Positions 5,641-10,871 of a stretch of DNA of 10,871 bases are shown here, one piece after another (within the stretch, counting starts at the first letter, position 1; each line of letters starts with the position of its first letter). The notes beneath the pieces were generated by a model that made no database searches, was not told the DNA's origin, and saw only the letters and a list, made by a program, of their open reading frames with translations. The position numbers were made by a program, and so were the translations under genes. This DNA comes from Oscillospiraceae bacterium (GTDB taxonomy: Bacteria; Bacillota; Clostridia; Oscillospirales; Oscillospiraceae): contig JAISFB010000188.1 of NCBI GenBank assembly GCA_031263805.1, positions 1 through 10,871 on the forward strand, in the 5' to 3' direction.

Positions 5641-6633
5641 ATGGCTCTTGACGGAAAACTGCTCGCGCAGGCGAGGCAAGCGCTCTCCGAGCGGCGCGGA
5701 GCGCGCGAAGCCCGGCGGAGGGGGCGGGAGCGCGAGGTGTTCGCCCGTTCTCCGCGCGCAGCTCGGCTCAGCGCGGAGCTCGTTTCGGCGATGCGCGGGC
5801 TGTTCGCGCTCGCGCTCGACTATGGAGCTCCGGAGAGCTCTGTCGGGGCTTTGGAGGCAAGGGGCGAGGCTCTGCGCGCGGAGCTCGGGCGGGAATGCCT
5901 CGCTCTCGGGCTGCCGGAGAATTATCTCGACGACGCCCCGCTCTGCGAAAAATGCGGCGACACCGGCTTTATCGGGGCGAAAATCTGCTCCTGCTTAGAG
6001 GCGTTGTATAAAACGGAGCAGCGAAAGGCGCTGTCGAGCTTATTCAAGCTCGGCGGAGAATCCTTCGAGACGTTCCGGATCGAGCTCTACGACGAAACGG
6101 ACGACGCCGGCTATCGCGTACGCGAGCATATGCAGATGGTTTTCGAGTTCTGCCGACGGTACGCGCGCGAGTTCGGGCAAAGCTCTTTCAATCTGCTTAT
6201 GTCCGGCGCGCCGGGGCTCGGCAAGACGTTTCTGTCCGCCGCTATCGCCCGCGTCGTCGCCGACGGCGGCTGCTCGGTGGTCTACGACACGTTCACGTCG
6301 ATATTCTCCCGGCTGGAGGAAGAAAAATTCTCACGCGATGATGAGGACTCCGCCGAGGCTCGCGGGGAAGCCCGGCGTTACCGCGAGTGCGAGCTGCTGA
6401 TCGCCGACGACCTCGGCGCGGAGCTGACGACCGCTTTCACGACGTCGGCGCTCTATGAGCTCGTCAATACCCGACTGATTACGGGGAGGAAAACCATCAT
6501 AAGCACGAACCTCGATCCCGAAGAGCTTTCACGCAGGTACTCCCCGCAAATTGCGTCACGGCTTGAGGGCGAGTACAAGATATTGCGTTTTTACGGGCGC
6601 GACATCAGGCTCCAAAAACGCGACGCCCCTTAA
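5641..6633 (+). CDS. AAA+ helicase loader, DnaC/DnaI type
   Basis: The product is a 330-residue ATPase. The Arg/Glu-rich N-terminal half would be the helicase-binding part. A probable zinc site follows, with Cys102, Cys105, Cys116 and Cys118 in LCEKCGDTGFIGAKICSC; a similar Cys cluster is known in DnaI. The AAA+ core has Walker A GAPGLGKT (189-196), Walker B LLIADDLG (252-259), sensor-1 STN (288-290) and a SRL segment with Arg307 in arginine-finger position. The family binds the hexameric replicative helicase and places it on single-stranded DNA. The ATG lies five bases after the dnaD-like stop, with AAAGAGG at 5624-5630 inside that gene, so the two are almost certainly co-expressed. An IstB-type transposition helper shares the core, but it lacks the Cys cluster and would sit next to a transposase, which is absent here. 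Confidence 0.9.
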   Translation: MALDGKLLAQARQALSERRGAREARRRGREREVFARSPRAARLSAELVSAMRGLFALALDYGAPESSVGALEARGEALRAELGRECLALGLPENYLDDAPLCEKCGDTGFIGAKICSCLEALYKTEQRKALSSLFKLGGESFETFRIELYDETDDAGYRVREHMQMVFEFCRRYAREFGQSSFNLLMSGAPGLGKTFLSAAIARVVADGGCSVVYDTFTSIFSRLEEEKFSRDDEDSAEARGEARRYRECELLIADDLGAELTTAFTTSALYELVNTRLITGRKTIISTNLDPEELSRRYSPQIASRLEGEYKILRFYGRDIRLQKRDAP

Positions 6634-6646
6634 AAATCGCGCCCGT
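6585..6646 (+). promoter_or_regulatory. Inverted repeats across the helicase-loader stop codon
   Basis: ACGGGCGCGA (6593-6602) is perfectly complementary to TCGCGCCCGT (6637-6646), and the gene's TAA lies in the 34-base loop. A second pair, GCGTTTTT (6585-6592) with AAAAACGC (6614-6621), interlocks with the first. On paper the two therefore make a pseudoknot or two competing hairpins. A weakly T-rich stretch (TATTATTTTG) follows about eight bases later. It may end or stabilise the operon transcript. The evidence is structural only. Confidence 0.35.
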
Positions 6647-6768
6647 GAAGGTATTATTTTGTCGCAAAAACAGCTTTTATGTCATCTTGATATCATCCGC
6701 GTATACGGCTCGTTTCGCGCCGTTATCTCAAATATTCATCACCGCGTGGATAGGATGAAACTGCCGGC

Positions 6769-6793
6769 CGATTATTTCCCCGGGGAATAATCG
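6769..6793. repeat. Near-perfect palindrome
   Basis: CGATTATT (6769-6776) and CCCC (6778-6781) face GGGG (6782-6785) and AATAATCG (6786-6793), giving twelve complementary pairs per arm with one extra T at 6777. The AT-rich outer and GC-rich inner arms resemble either an operator for a dimeric regulator or a hairpin at the end of the upstream transcript. It is not followed by a clean T run (CTCCGTTTTCTG). Confidence 0.55.
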
Positions 6794-6817
6794 CTCCGTT
6801 TTCTGTAGTTCTACACA

Positions 6818-6839
6818 CTATCCACAGGTATATCCACAG
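6818..6839 (+). promoter_or_regulatory. Pair of DnaA-box-like 9-mers
   Basis: CTATCCACA (6818-6826) and ATATCCACA (6830-6838) each differ from the DnaA box TTATCCACA at a single base. They are in the same orientation, 12 bases apart start to start, and form a TATCCACAG direct repeat. They lie between the helicase loader and the flippase. They may bind DnaA for regulation; two one-mismatch boxes do not make an origin, and chance cannot be excluded. Confidence 0.4.
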
Positions 6840-6980
6840 CCCGCGCGCGATAAAAGCTGTCCCGGATATCCATTATCGCCCCGGACAATGTAACGCCGCG
6901 GCGGCTCGGCGCGTATAAAATCCGCCCCGATGAATACAATTGGTATATGCAATACGCGTCCGAAGCGGCGCGCGGCGGGC

Positions 6981-7010
6981 ACGGCCGGGACGGGCCGGGA
7001 TGGGCCGGGG
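6981..7010. repeat. 10-bp tandem repeat, three copies
   Basis: The units ACGGCCGGGA, CGGGCCGGGA and TGGGCCGGGG follow each other directly, and a partial fourth (CGGG) continues. The block lies about 30 bases ahead of the flippase start. Such short GC tandem repeats can change copy number by slippage and would then alter the spacing of the 5' untranslated region. Confidence 0.65.
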
Positions 7011-7041
7011 CGGGCATTTAAGCTAAGAAAGGAACGCAGAC

Positions 7042-8697
7042 TTGACGGAGCGAAGCGAAAAAAATTATTTGAAGGGCGCGGCGATACTCGCGGCGTCCGT
7101 CGTGATAGCGAAGCTTGTCGGAGCGCTTTTCAAGATACCGCTGTACAATCTGCTCGGCACGGACGGCACGGCGCACTTCAACAAGACGTATCAGATATAC
7201 ACGCTGCTGCTGGCGATCTCGTATTCCGGGATACCGGCGGCGCTGTCGAGGCTTATTTCCGCCGCGGGCGAGACGGGCAGAGAGCGCCAGATCGCGCGGT
7301 ATCACAGCGTAGCCCTGCCTGCTTTCGCGGTTGTCGGCGCGGCTGTAAGCGCGCTGATGTTCATTTTCGCGCCGCAGCTCGCGGACTTTATGAAAGACCC
7401 GCAGGCGCAGGCGGGCATACGCACGCTCTCCCCCGCCGTGTTTTTGTGCTGCGTCGTCTCCGTGTACGAGGGATACGCGCAGGGGCACGGAGATATGCTG
7501 CCCACCGCCATCAAGCAATTTCTTGAGGTGACCTGCAAGCTGATTTTCGGAATGGCCGTCGCCGTCGCGCTGATAAATCGCGGGGCGGATTCGGGGACTA
7601 CGGCTGCTGGAGCTATCACGGGGAGCGTGATAGGGCTCGTGATATCGCTGCCGGTGCTCATCGCGTACAAGCGCCGGCGGGAACGCCGGATATCGCCGAG
7701 GCTCGGGGACGGGATCGCGGAGCGCGGCGATAAACCGGCGCTCAGCGTAAAATCGACGCTCGGGGCGATATTCAGGGTAAGCGTGCCCATCACGCTCGGG
7801 GCGTCGTTTATGAGCGTCCTGACGCTGCTCGATTCACGCGTCGTGAGCCTCAGGTTAGAGGCCTCGGGGCTCACCCACGCGGAGGCGATAAGCAAATTCG
7901 GTATATATTCGCAGTGCCAGACTATTTTCAGCTTTCCGCCGTCGCTTATTTCGGCGATCACGGTGAGCGTGCTGCCGGCTATTTCGGCTGCGGCGGCCGG
8001 GAAGCGGAGCGCGGAGGCCCGCGGCATCACGGAATCCGCGATGAAGCTCGTCTGTCTCGCCGCCATGCCCGCCGCCGTCGGGATAACGGTACTGTCCGGC
8101 CCGATTTTCAGAGCGCTCTACGGCGTGTCCGCGGCGGCGGAGGACGGGGCGAGAATACTCGCGATCCTCGGCGCGGCGTCCTTCTTCGCGTGCGCGCAGC
8201 TGCTGACCACCGTTATCCTTCAGGCGAACGGGCGGGAACGCGTCCCGATGGCGACGTTCGTAATAGGCGGCGCGGCGCAGCTCGCGCTCGATTACGTCCT
8301 TGTCGGCGACCGCCGTATCGGGATAATCGGGTCGCCCGTGGGGACTCTCGTCTGCTACGCGCTGATAACGGTGATAAATCTTATCGTCATAAAGCTCAAA
8401 ACGCCGGACCCGGCGCGCGTGACGCGCTCGGCCGTAAAGCCGCTTATGATCTCCGCCGTTATGGGCGCCGCGGCTTATTCCGTGTACGGGCTGTCGCGCA
8501 AGCTTCTCGGGACGACGTTCGGCTCCGGACGTACGGCGGAGGTCTTCGCGCTCGCTCCCGCGATACTCGTGGCCGTCGTGATCTACGCCGTGCTCGCCGT
8601 CGTCGCCGGGGCGATAACCCGCGAGGATTTGAAATACGTGCCGAAGGGCGGCGGGATAGCGGACCTGCTGAGGCTTCCTCCCGATAAGAATCGGTAA
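7042..8697 (+). CDS. MOP-superfamily flippase, SpoVB/MurJ/YabM type
   Basis: The product is a 551-residue integral membrane protein with about 14 predicted hydrophobic segments, the usual number for the MviN/MATE-like polysaccharide flippases. The N-terminal pattern KGAAILAASVVIAKLVGALF, followed by IPLYNLLG and by YSGIPAALSRLISAA (about 56-70), is typical of the SpoVB/YtgP group. The segment EGYAQGHGDMLPTAIKQFLE (about 145-164) matches the family's G-(x)-M-PTA-x-Q-x-x-E motif. It probably moves lipid-linked peptidoglycan precursors or related oligosaccharide lipids across the membrane. The TTG start at 7042 is eight bases after AAAGGA. HU and RqcP downstream match the yabM neighbourhood of Bacillota, so YabM-like is the best placement. 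Whether this is the cell's MurJ or a sporulation-linked paralogue cannot be decided here. Confidence 0.88.
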   Translation: MTERSEKNYLKGAAILAASVVIAKLVGALFKIPLYNLLGTDGTAHFNKTYQIYTLLLAISYSGIPAALSRLISAAGETGRERQIARYHSVALPAFAVVGAAVSALMFIFAPQLADFMKDPQAQAGIRTLSPAVFLCCVVSVYEGYAQGHGDMLPTAIKQFLEVTCKLIFGMAVAVALINRGADSGTTAAGAITGSVIGLVISLPVLIAYKRRRERRISPRLGDGIAERGDKPALSVKSTLGAIFRVSVPITLGASFMSVLTLLDSRVVSLRLEASGLTHAEAISKFGIYSQCQTIFSFPPSLISAITVSVLPAISAAAAGKRSAEARGITESAMKLVCLAAMPAAVGITVLSGPIFRALYGVSAAAEDGARILAILGAASFFACAQLLTTVILQANGRERVPMATFVIGGAAQLALDYVLVGDRRIGIIGSPVGTLVCYALITVINLIVIKLKTPDPARVTRSAVKPLMISAVMGAAAYSVYGLSRKLLGTTFGSGRTAEVFALAPAILVAVVIYAVLAVVAGAITREDLKYVPKGGGIADLLRLPPDKNR

Positions 8698-8714
8698 AAA
8701 CAGGCGTTTTTTAC
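8694..8714 (+). terminator. Weak terminator-like hairpin after the flippase gene
   Basis: GTAAAAAC (8694-8701) pairs with GTTTTTTAC (8706-8714) around AGGC, with one bulged T. It overlaps the TAA stop and is followed by an AT-rich stretch. The stem is almost all A-T pairs, so it is a weak candidate, but the base composition changes sharply here. Confidence 0.3.
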
Positions 8715-8789
8715 GCATTTATATTATCAGTTTTTATTATCTTTAGAAAAATTGAAATTTACTCTTGCGCAATAGGAAGAACTGTGATA

Positions 8790-8834
8790 AATTCTGAGCA
8801 TCCGAAACGGAGCGCCCGGAACCGCTTCAGAATT
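8790..8834 (+). promoter_or_regulatory. Structured segment upstream of the HU gene
   Basis: AATTCTGA (8790-8797) is complementary to TCAGAATT (8827-8834). Inside, TCCG (8801-8804) pairs with CGGA (8808-8811) around AAA. The element lies in the 229-base AT-rich gap (8698-8926) between flippase and HU and could be part of a long leader or an operator. No named riboswitch was recognised. Confidence 0.35.
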
Positions 8835-8855
8835 CGCTTCTTTAGGGAAGGGCCG

Positions 8856-8884
8856 TTGACCGCCCGCTCTTAAAGATATATCAA
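8856..8884 (+). promoter_or_regulatory. Possible promoter of the HU gene
   Basis: TTGACC (8856-8861, one mismatch to TTGACA) is separated by 17 bases from TATCAA (8879-8884, four of six). The start point would fall within the tandem repeat ahead of the gene. An alternative is TTGAAA at 8752-8757 or the GATAAA at 8786-8791, which would give a longer leader. The sequence does not decide between them. Confidence 0.3.
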
Positions 8885-8911
8885 AGCAAAAATTTTCAAA
8901 GCAAAAATTTT
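8882..8911 (+). repeat. Perfect 15-bp tandem duplication in the HU leader
   Basis: CAAAGCAAAAATTTT occurs twice without a gap, at 8882-8896 and 8897-8911, directly ahead of the AAGGAGG ribosome-binding site (8912-8918). The A/T-rich repeat keeps the ribosome-binding region unstructured and could support high translation of an abundant protein. Confidence 0.85.
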
Positions 8912-8926
8912 AAGGAGGACACACAA

Positions 8927-9202
8927 ATGAACAAAACGGAACTCATCGTAAAAATCGCGGAGACCTCAGGACTATCTAAGAAGGACAGCGAAAAAGCGCT
9001 TGACGCCGCACTCACCGAAATCACCAACGCTCTCTCCGCCGGTGAAAAGATTCAGCTCGTCGGCTTCGGGATCTTCGACGTGAAGAACCGCGCCGCGCGC
9101 ATTGGGCGCAACCCCAAGACGAAGGAAGCCATCAATATTCCGCCGACGAAGATCCCGCAGTTCAAGCCGGGTAAGGCGCTGCGCGAAATCATCGCGAAAT
9201 AA
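8927..9202 (+). CDS. hup: Nucleoid-associated DNA-binding protein HU
   Basis: The product is 91 residues, the standard HU length. It starts MNKTELIVKIAE with the dimerising helices (1-40). Next come the core turn GFGIF (46-50) and the arm with GRNPKTKEAINIP (60-72), whose tip carries RNP (61-63) with the intercalating Pro63. It ends PQFKPGKALREII (77-89), all family hallmarks. HU dimers bend and compact DNA and help open origins. AAGGAGG lies eight bases ahead of the ATG, an ideal site for a highly expressed gene. In Clostridia hup commonly sits between mazG and the S4-domain gene yabO, and the S4 gene is indeed next. IHF is excluded in practice by lineage and by the neighbour. Confidence 0.97.
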   Translation: MNKTELIVKIAETSGLSKKDSEKALDAALTEITNALSAGEKIQLVGFGIFDVKNRAARIGRNPKTKEAINIPPTKIPQFKPGKALREIIAK

Positions 9203-9343
9203 GAGCTGTATTCACGACAGGAATCGCGGCGGCGAACAGATTTTTTGCCGGGCAAGGTAAGTTTTCGCGGTACGGCGAAGGCTCCGCCGCCGCTGTGCGC
9301 TTTCCGGGCCGCGAATACAGATTCCGAGAGTTTTTAACGGAAC
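9203..9343. other. HU 3' region with long-range inverted repeat, no gene
   Basis: CTGTATTC (9206-9213) is complementary to GAATACAG (9313-9320), enclosing about 100 bases. These hold smaller pairings, such as TTCGC/GCGAA near 9265-9281 and GGCGG/CCGCC arms. It could be the folded 3' untranslated region of hup or a small RNA. The evidence is base pairing by eye only. Confidence 0.25.
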
Positions 9344-9369
9344 GGAAAGGACGCTGAAGCGTCCTTTCC
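9344..9369 (+). terminator. Strong hairpin, probable terminator after HU
   Basis: GGAAAGGACGC (9344-9354) pairs perfectly with GCGTCCTTTCC (9359-9369) around TGAA, an 11-bp stem. The only T-rich part is inside the 3' arm (CCTTTCCT), so it is not a perfect intrinsic terminator. It is still the strongest hairpin downstream of hup and lies 141 bases after its stop. If it ends the hup transcript, rqcP needs its own promoter. Confidence 0.55.
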
Positions 9370-9418
9370 TGCTAATGACCTATATTCACCGATTTTAAGA
9401 AGGGAAACGGCTGCGTAA

Positions 9419-9679
9419 ATGCGATTGGACAAATATCTTAAGGTATCGCGACTGATAAAGCGCCGAACTGTCGCCGCCGAGGCCGCCGGCGGCGGGCGCG
9501 TCAAGCTGAACGGACGCGAAGCGAAGCCCGGCGCCGCCGTAAAGCCCGGCGACGTCATTGAGGTCCGCTTCGGCGAGCGCAGGATAAGCGTCGAGGTGCT
9601 TTCCGTCGATGAAAAGACCCGTCCGGACTCCGGCGCGGCCATGTATAGAGAAATATCGCATAGGGAAATACCGGGATGA
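9419..9679 (+). CDS. rqcP: Ribosome quality-control S4-domain protein RqcP (YabO)
   Basis: The product is 86 residues, and I recall B. subtilis YabO having the same length. The start MRLDKYLKVSRLIKRR is nearly the same as that protein's. The rest follows the S4 fold: the RNA-binding helices at about 1-25, then GRVKLNG (26-32) and VKPGDVIEVRFG (41-52). The C-terminal Asn-Met-Tyr-like end of YabO is matched by AAMYREI (73-79). RqcP acts with RqcH on stalled 50S-peptidyl-tRNA complexes to add C-terminal alanine tails that mark unfinished proteins for degradation. A purine-rich AAGAAGGG (9397-9404) lies somewhat far ahead of the ATG. The stop overlaps the next start (ATGA, 9676-9679), so the two are translationally coupled. 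The heat-shock protein Hsp15 is a relative, but size and context favour RqcP. Confidence 0.93.
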   Translation: MRLDKYLKVSRLIKRRTVAAEAAGGGRVKLNGREAKPGAAVKPGDVIEVRFGERRISVEVLSVDEKTRPDSGAAMYREISHREIPG

Positions 9680-10871
9680 TGAAACGTTTTATCGCGTCGC
9701 AGCAGTTCAAATGGGGCTTAACGGCGCTCGGCGTCATCGTGTCGGGGATACTCATATACCTCGGCGTGTCGCACTGGCGTTCGGCGATGGCCGTCCTGCG
9801 CGCTACGGCGCGGGCGCTCGCCCCGGTCATATACGGGCTCGTGCTGGCGTATCTGCTGAACAAGCCGATGAATTTCTTCGAGCGGCGCGTGTTCCGCCGG
9901 CTGGGCGGGAAAAATAAGGAGCGCGCCTTGCGCCGCCGCCGCGCCGTGTCCGTGCTCACCACAATGCTCATCACACTCGTTTTGCTCGGCGGGGCGCTCG
10001 CTATGCTGCTGCCGCAGGTGTATACGAGCGTCGAGAGCTTGATAAGCCGTATGCCGCAGTATTTCCGCACGGCTCTCGACTGGATCGAGGGCGTGCTGGC
10101 GCACAATCAGGAGCTTGAAGAAGTAGTCGTCGGACTAATCGGCAGCATTGAGGACAATCTGACCGATTGGCTCAAAACAACGCTGCTCGAACAGGTCAAC
10201 GTCATAGTGTCCGGCCTGACGACGGGCGTTATCGGCGTGATCCGCGAGCTTGCCAATCTGCTCATCGGCTTCGTGATAGCGGTCTACGCGCTGTATCACA
10301 AGGAGATATTTTCGGCGCAGGTGAAAAAGCTGCTTTACGCCGTGTTCCCCCGCCGCTGGGCGACGGGTACCGTGGACGCTCTGCGCTTCGTGGACTTCAC
10401 GTGCGGGAGCTTCATAACGAGCAAGCTTATCGACTCGCTCATCGTCGGCGTCGTCTGCTGGATAGCGCTGACGGCGGCGAGGATACCTTACGCCGTGCTC
10501 ATCTCCGTGCTCGTCGGGTTCACGAATATCATCCCGTTCTTCGGGCCGTTCATAGGCGGCGTCCCGCCCGCGATACTGTTGCTGCTCGAAAACCCGGCGA
10601 AGTGCTTCATATTCGTGATCATAATCGTCGTGCTCCAGCAGCTTGACGGGAACGTGCTTTATCCGAGGATTCAGGGCACGTCGCTCGGGCTGTCCGGCTT
10701 TTGGGTGATGTTCGCCATACTGCTGTTCGGCGGGCTGTTCGGCTTCTGGGGGCTTTTGCTCGGTGTCCCGATCTTCGCGGTCATCTACAACGGGATAAAA
10801 CGCTTCGCGGGCTCGCGGCTTGCTTCGCGCGGGCTCCCCTCCGACACGGTCTCGTATATGGCCGACCCCAA
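9676..10871 (+). CDS. AI-2E/PerM-family membrane transporter, 3'-truncated
   Basis: The frame is open from ATG 9676 (or the in-frame ATG 9679) to the window end, 398 codons without a stop; the gene continues beyond. The first segment (about residues 13-33, WGLTALGVIVSGILIYLGV) is hydrophobic. A second follows at about 50-65, and a basic loop (ERRVFRRLGGKNKERALRRR, about 68-87) precedes a third. The central soluble part (about 115-180) is followed by the AI-2E core, with NIIPFFGPFIGGVP (284-297) as the family signature. Then come QQLDGNVLYPRIQGTSLGLS (about 322-341) and GFWGLLLGVP. These proteins were first linked to autoinducer-2 export, but most appear to be ion or small-solute exporters, so a substrate should not be assumed. 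The ATGA overlap with rqcP shows coupling. The usual genes at this place in Bacillota, yabP, yabQ and divIC, are not seen. Confidence 0.92.
   Translation, partial: MMKRFIASQQFKWGLTALGVIVSGILIYLGVSHWRSAMAVLRATARALAPVIYGLVLAYLLNKPMNFFERRVFRRLGGKNKERALRRRRAVSVLTTMLITLVLLGGALAMLLPQVYTSVESLISRMPQYFRTALDWIEGVLAHNQELEEVVVGLIGSIEDNLTDWLKTTLLEQVNVIVSGLTTGVIGVIRELANLLIGFVIAVYALYHKEIFSAQVKKLLYAVFPRRWATGTVDALRFVDFTCGSFITSKLIDSLIVGVVCWIALTAARIPYAVLISVLVGFTNIIPFFGPFIGGVPPAILLLLENPAKCFIFVIIIVVLQQLDGNVLYPRIQGTSLGLSGFWVMFAILLFGGLFGFWGLLLGVPIFAVIYNGIKRFAGSRLASRGLPSDTVSYMADP

Larger units (their letters stand above)
6634..7041. other. Non-coding region with DnaA-box-like repeats, palindrome and tandem repeat
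   Basis: No convincing gene lies in these 408 bases. From left to right the region holds the right arm of the inverted repeat that spans the loader stop codon; a near-perfect 25-base palindrome (6769-6793); a TGTAG-TT-CTACA inverted repeat (6805-6816); two TATCCACAG copies (6819-6827 and 6831-6839); a TATAAA box without a matching -35 (6914-6919); and three copies of a 10-base GC-rich repeat (6981-7010). AAAGGA at 7028-7033 is the ribosome-binding site of the next gene. Confidence 0.6.

Noticed and set aside
6551..6790. A 79-codon plus-strand frame running from the helicase loader into the gap
   Set aside because: Half of it overlaps the loader out of frame, there is no ribosome-binding site, and it ends in the palindrome at 6769-6793.
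6901..6945. Promoter of the flippase gene at TATAAA (6914-6919) or TACAAT (6935-6940)
   Set aside because: Neither has an acceptable -35 box at 16-18 bases upstream.
6634..7041. Replication origin
   Set aside because: There are only two DnaA-box-like 9-mers, each with a mismatch, no clear AT-rich unwinding stretch, and no dnaA or dnaN gene beside it.
7302..8718. Two long minus-strand frames (254 and 287 codons) opposite the flippase gene
   Set aside because: They are antisense shadows of a GC-rich gene with a clear membrane-protein product; neither has a recognisable domain or ribosome-binding site.
8698..8926. Known riboswitch or T-box ahead of HU
   Set aside because: No conserved T-box, specifier or aptamer core could be recognised; only simple inverted and tandem repeats are visible.

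Overview
The window is a GC-rich stretch (coding DNA heavy in GCG, CGC and GGC codons) from what looks like a Clostridia-type member of the Bacillota, probably a gut Oscillospiraceae-like or Christensenellaceae-like bacterium. The assignment rests on several gene types: a split two-subunit transketolase, a DnaD-domain protein next to a DnaC/DnaI-type helicase loader, a SpoVB/MurJ-type flippase next to HU, and an RqcP (YabO) protein of the Bacillota type. All genes read on the plus strand. I see no rRNA, tRNA, CRISPR array, transposase or phage gene.

Layout. Positions 1-408 hold the 3' part of the transketolase N-terminal (TPP-binding) subunit, and 532-1503 its C-terminal partner. mnmE (tRNA wobble-uridine GTPase) follows at 1510-2901. 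From 2902 to about 3620 there is a long non-coding island made almost entirely of short perfect hairpins. A good promoter at 3644-3673 then drives an alpha/beta-hydrolase (3716-4609). It is followed at short spacing by a tandem-DnaD-domain protein (4634-5635) and an AAA+ helicase loader (5641-6633), which together would act in loading the replicative helicase.

A 408-base non-coding stretch (6634-7041) carries two DnaA-box-like repeats, a near-perfect palindrome and a 10-bp tandem repeat. It leads to a MOP-superfamily lipid/oligosaccharide flippase (7042-8697), an AT-rich leader, the nucleoid protein HU (8927-9202) with a strong hairpin behind it, the ribosome-quality-control protein RqcP (9419-9679), and an AI-2E/PerM-family membrane protein that starts inside the rqcP stop codon and runs off the window end. 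Flippase-HU-RqcP is a reduced version of the yabM-mazG-hup-yabO-yabP-yabQ-divIC neighbourhood of Bacillota.

The genes are ordinary housekeeping ones. The unusual part is the non-coding DNA. The island after mnmE contains at least fifteen inverted repeats, nearly all with 5-9 bp perfect stems and 2-6 nt loops. They include four units sharing a TAGGGG edge but having different, fully compensated stems, and an 85-nt segment that can fold as a three-way junction. A related hairpin plus a matching 16-nt tail sits between the two transketolase genes. This is the best candidate in the window for an undescribed element family. No protein-coding novel system is visible.
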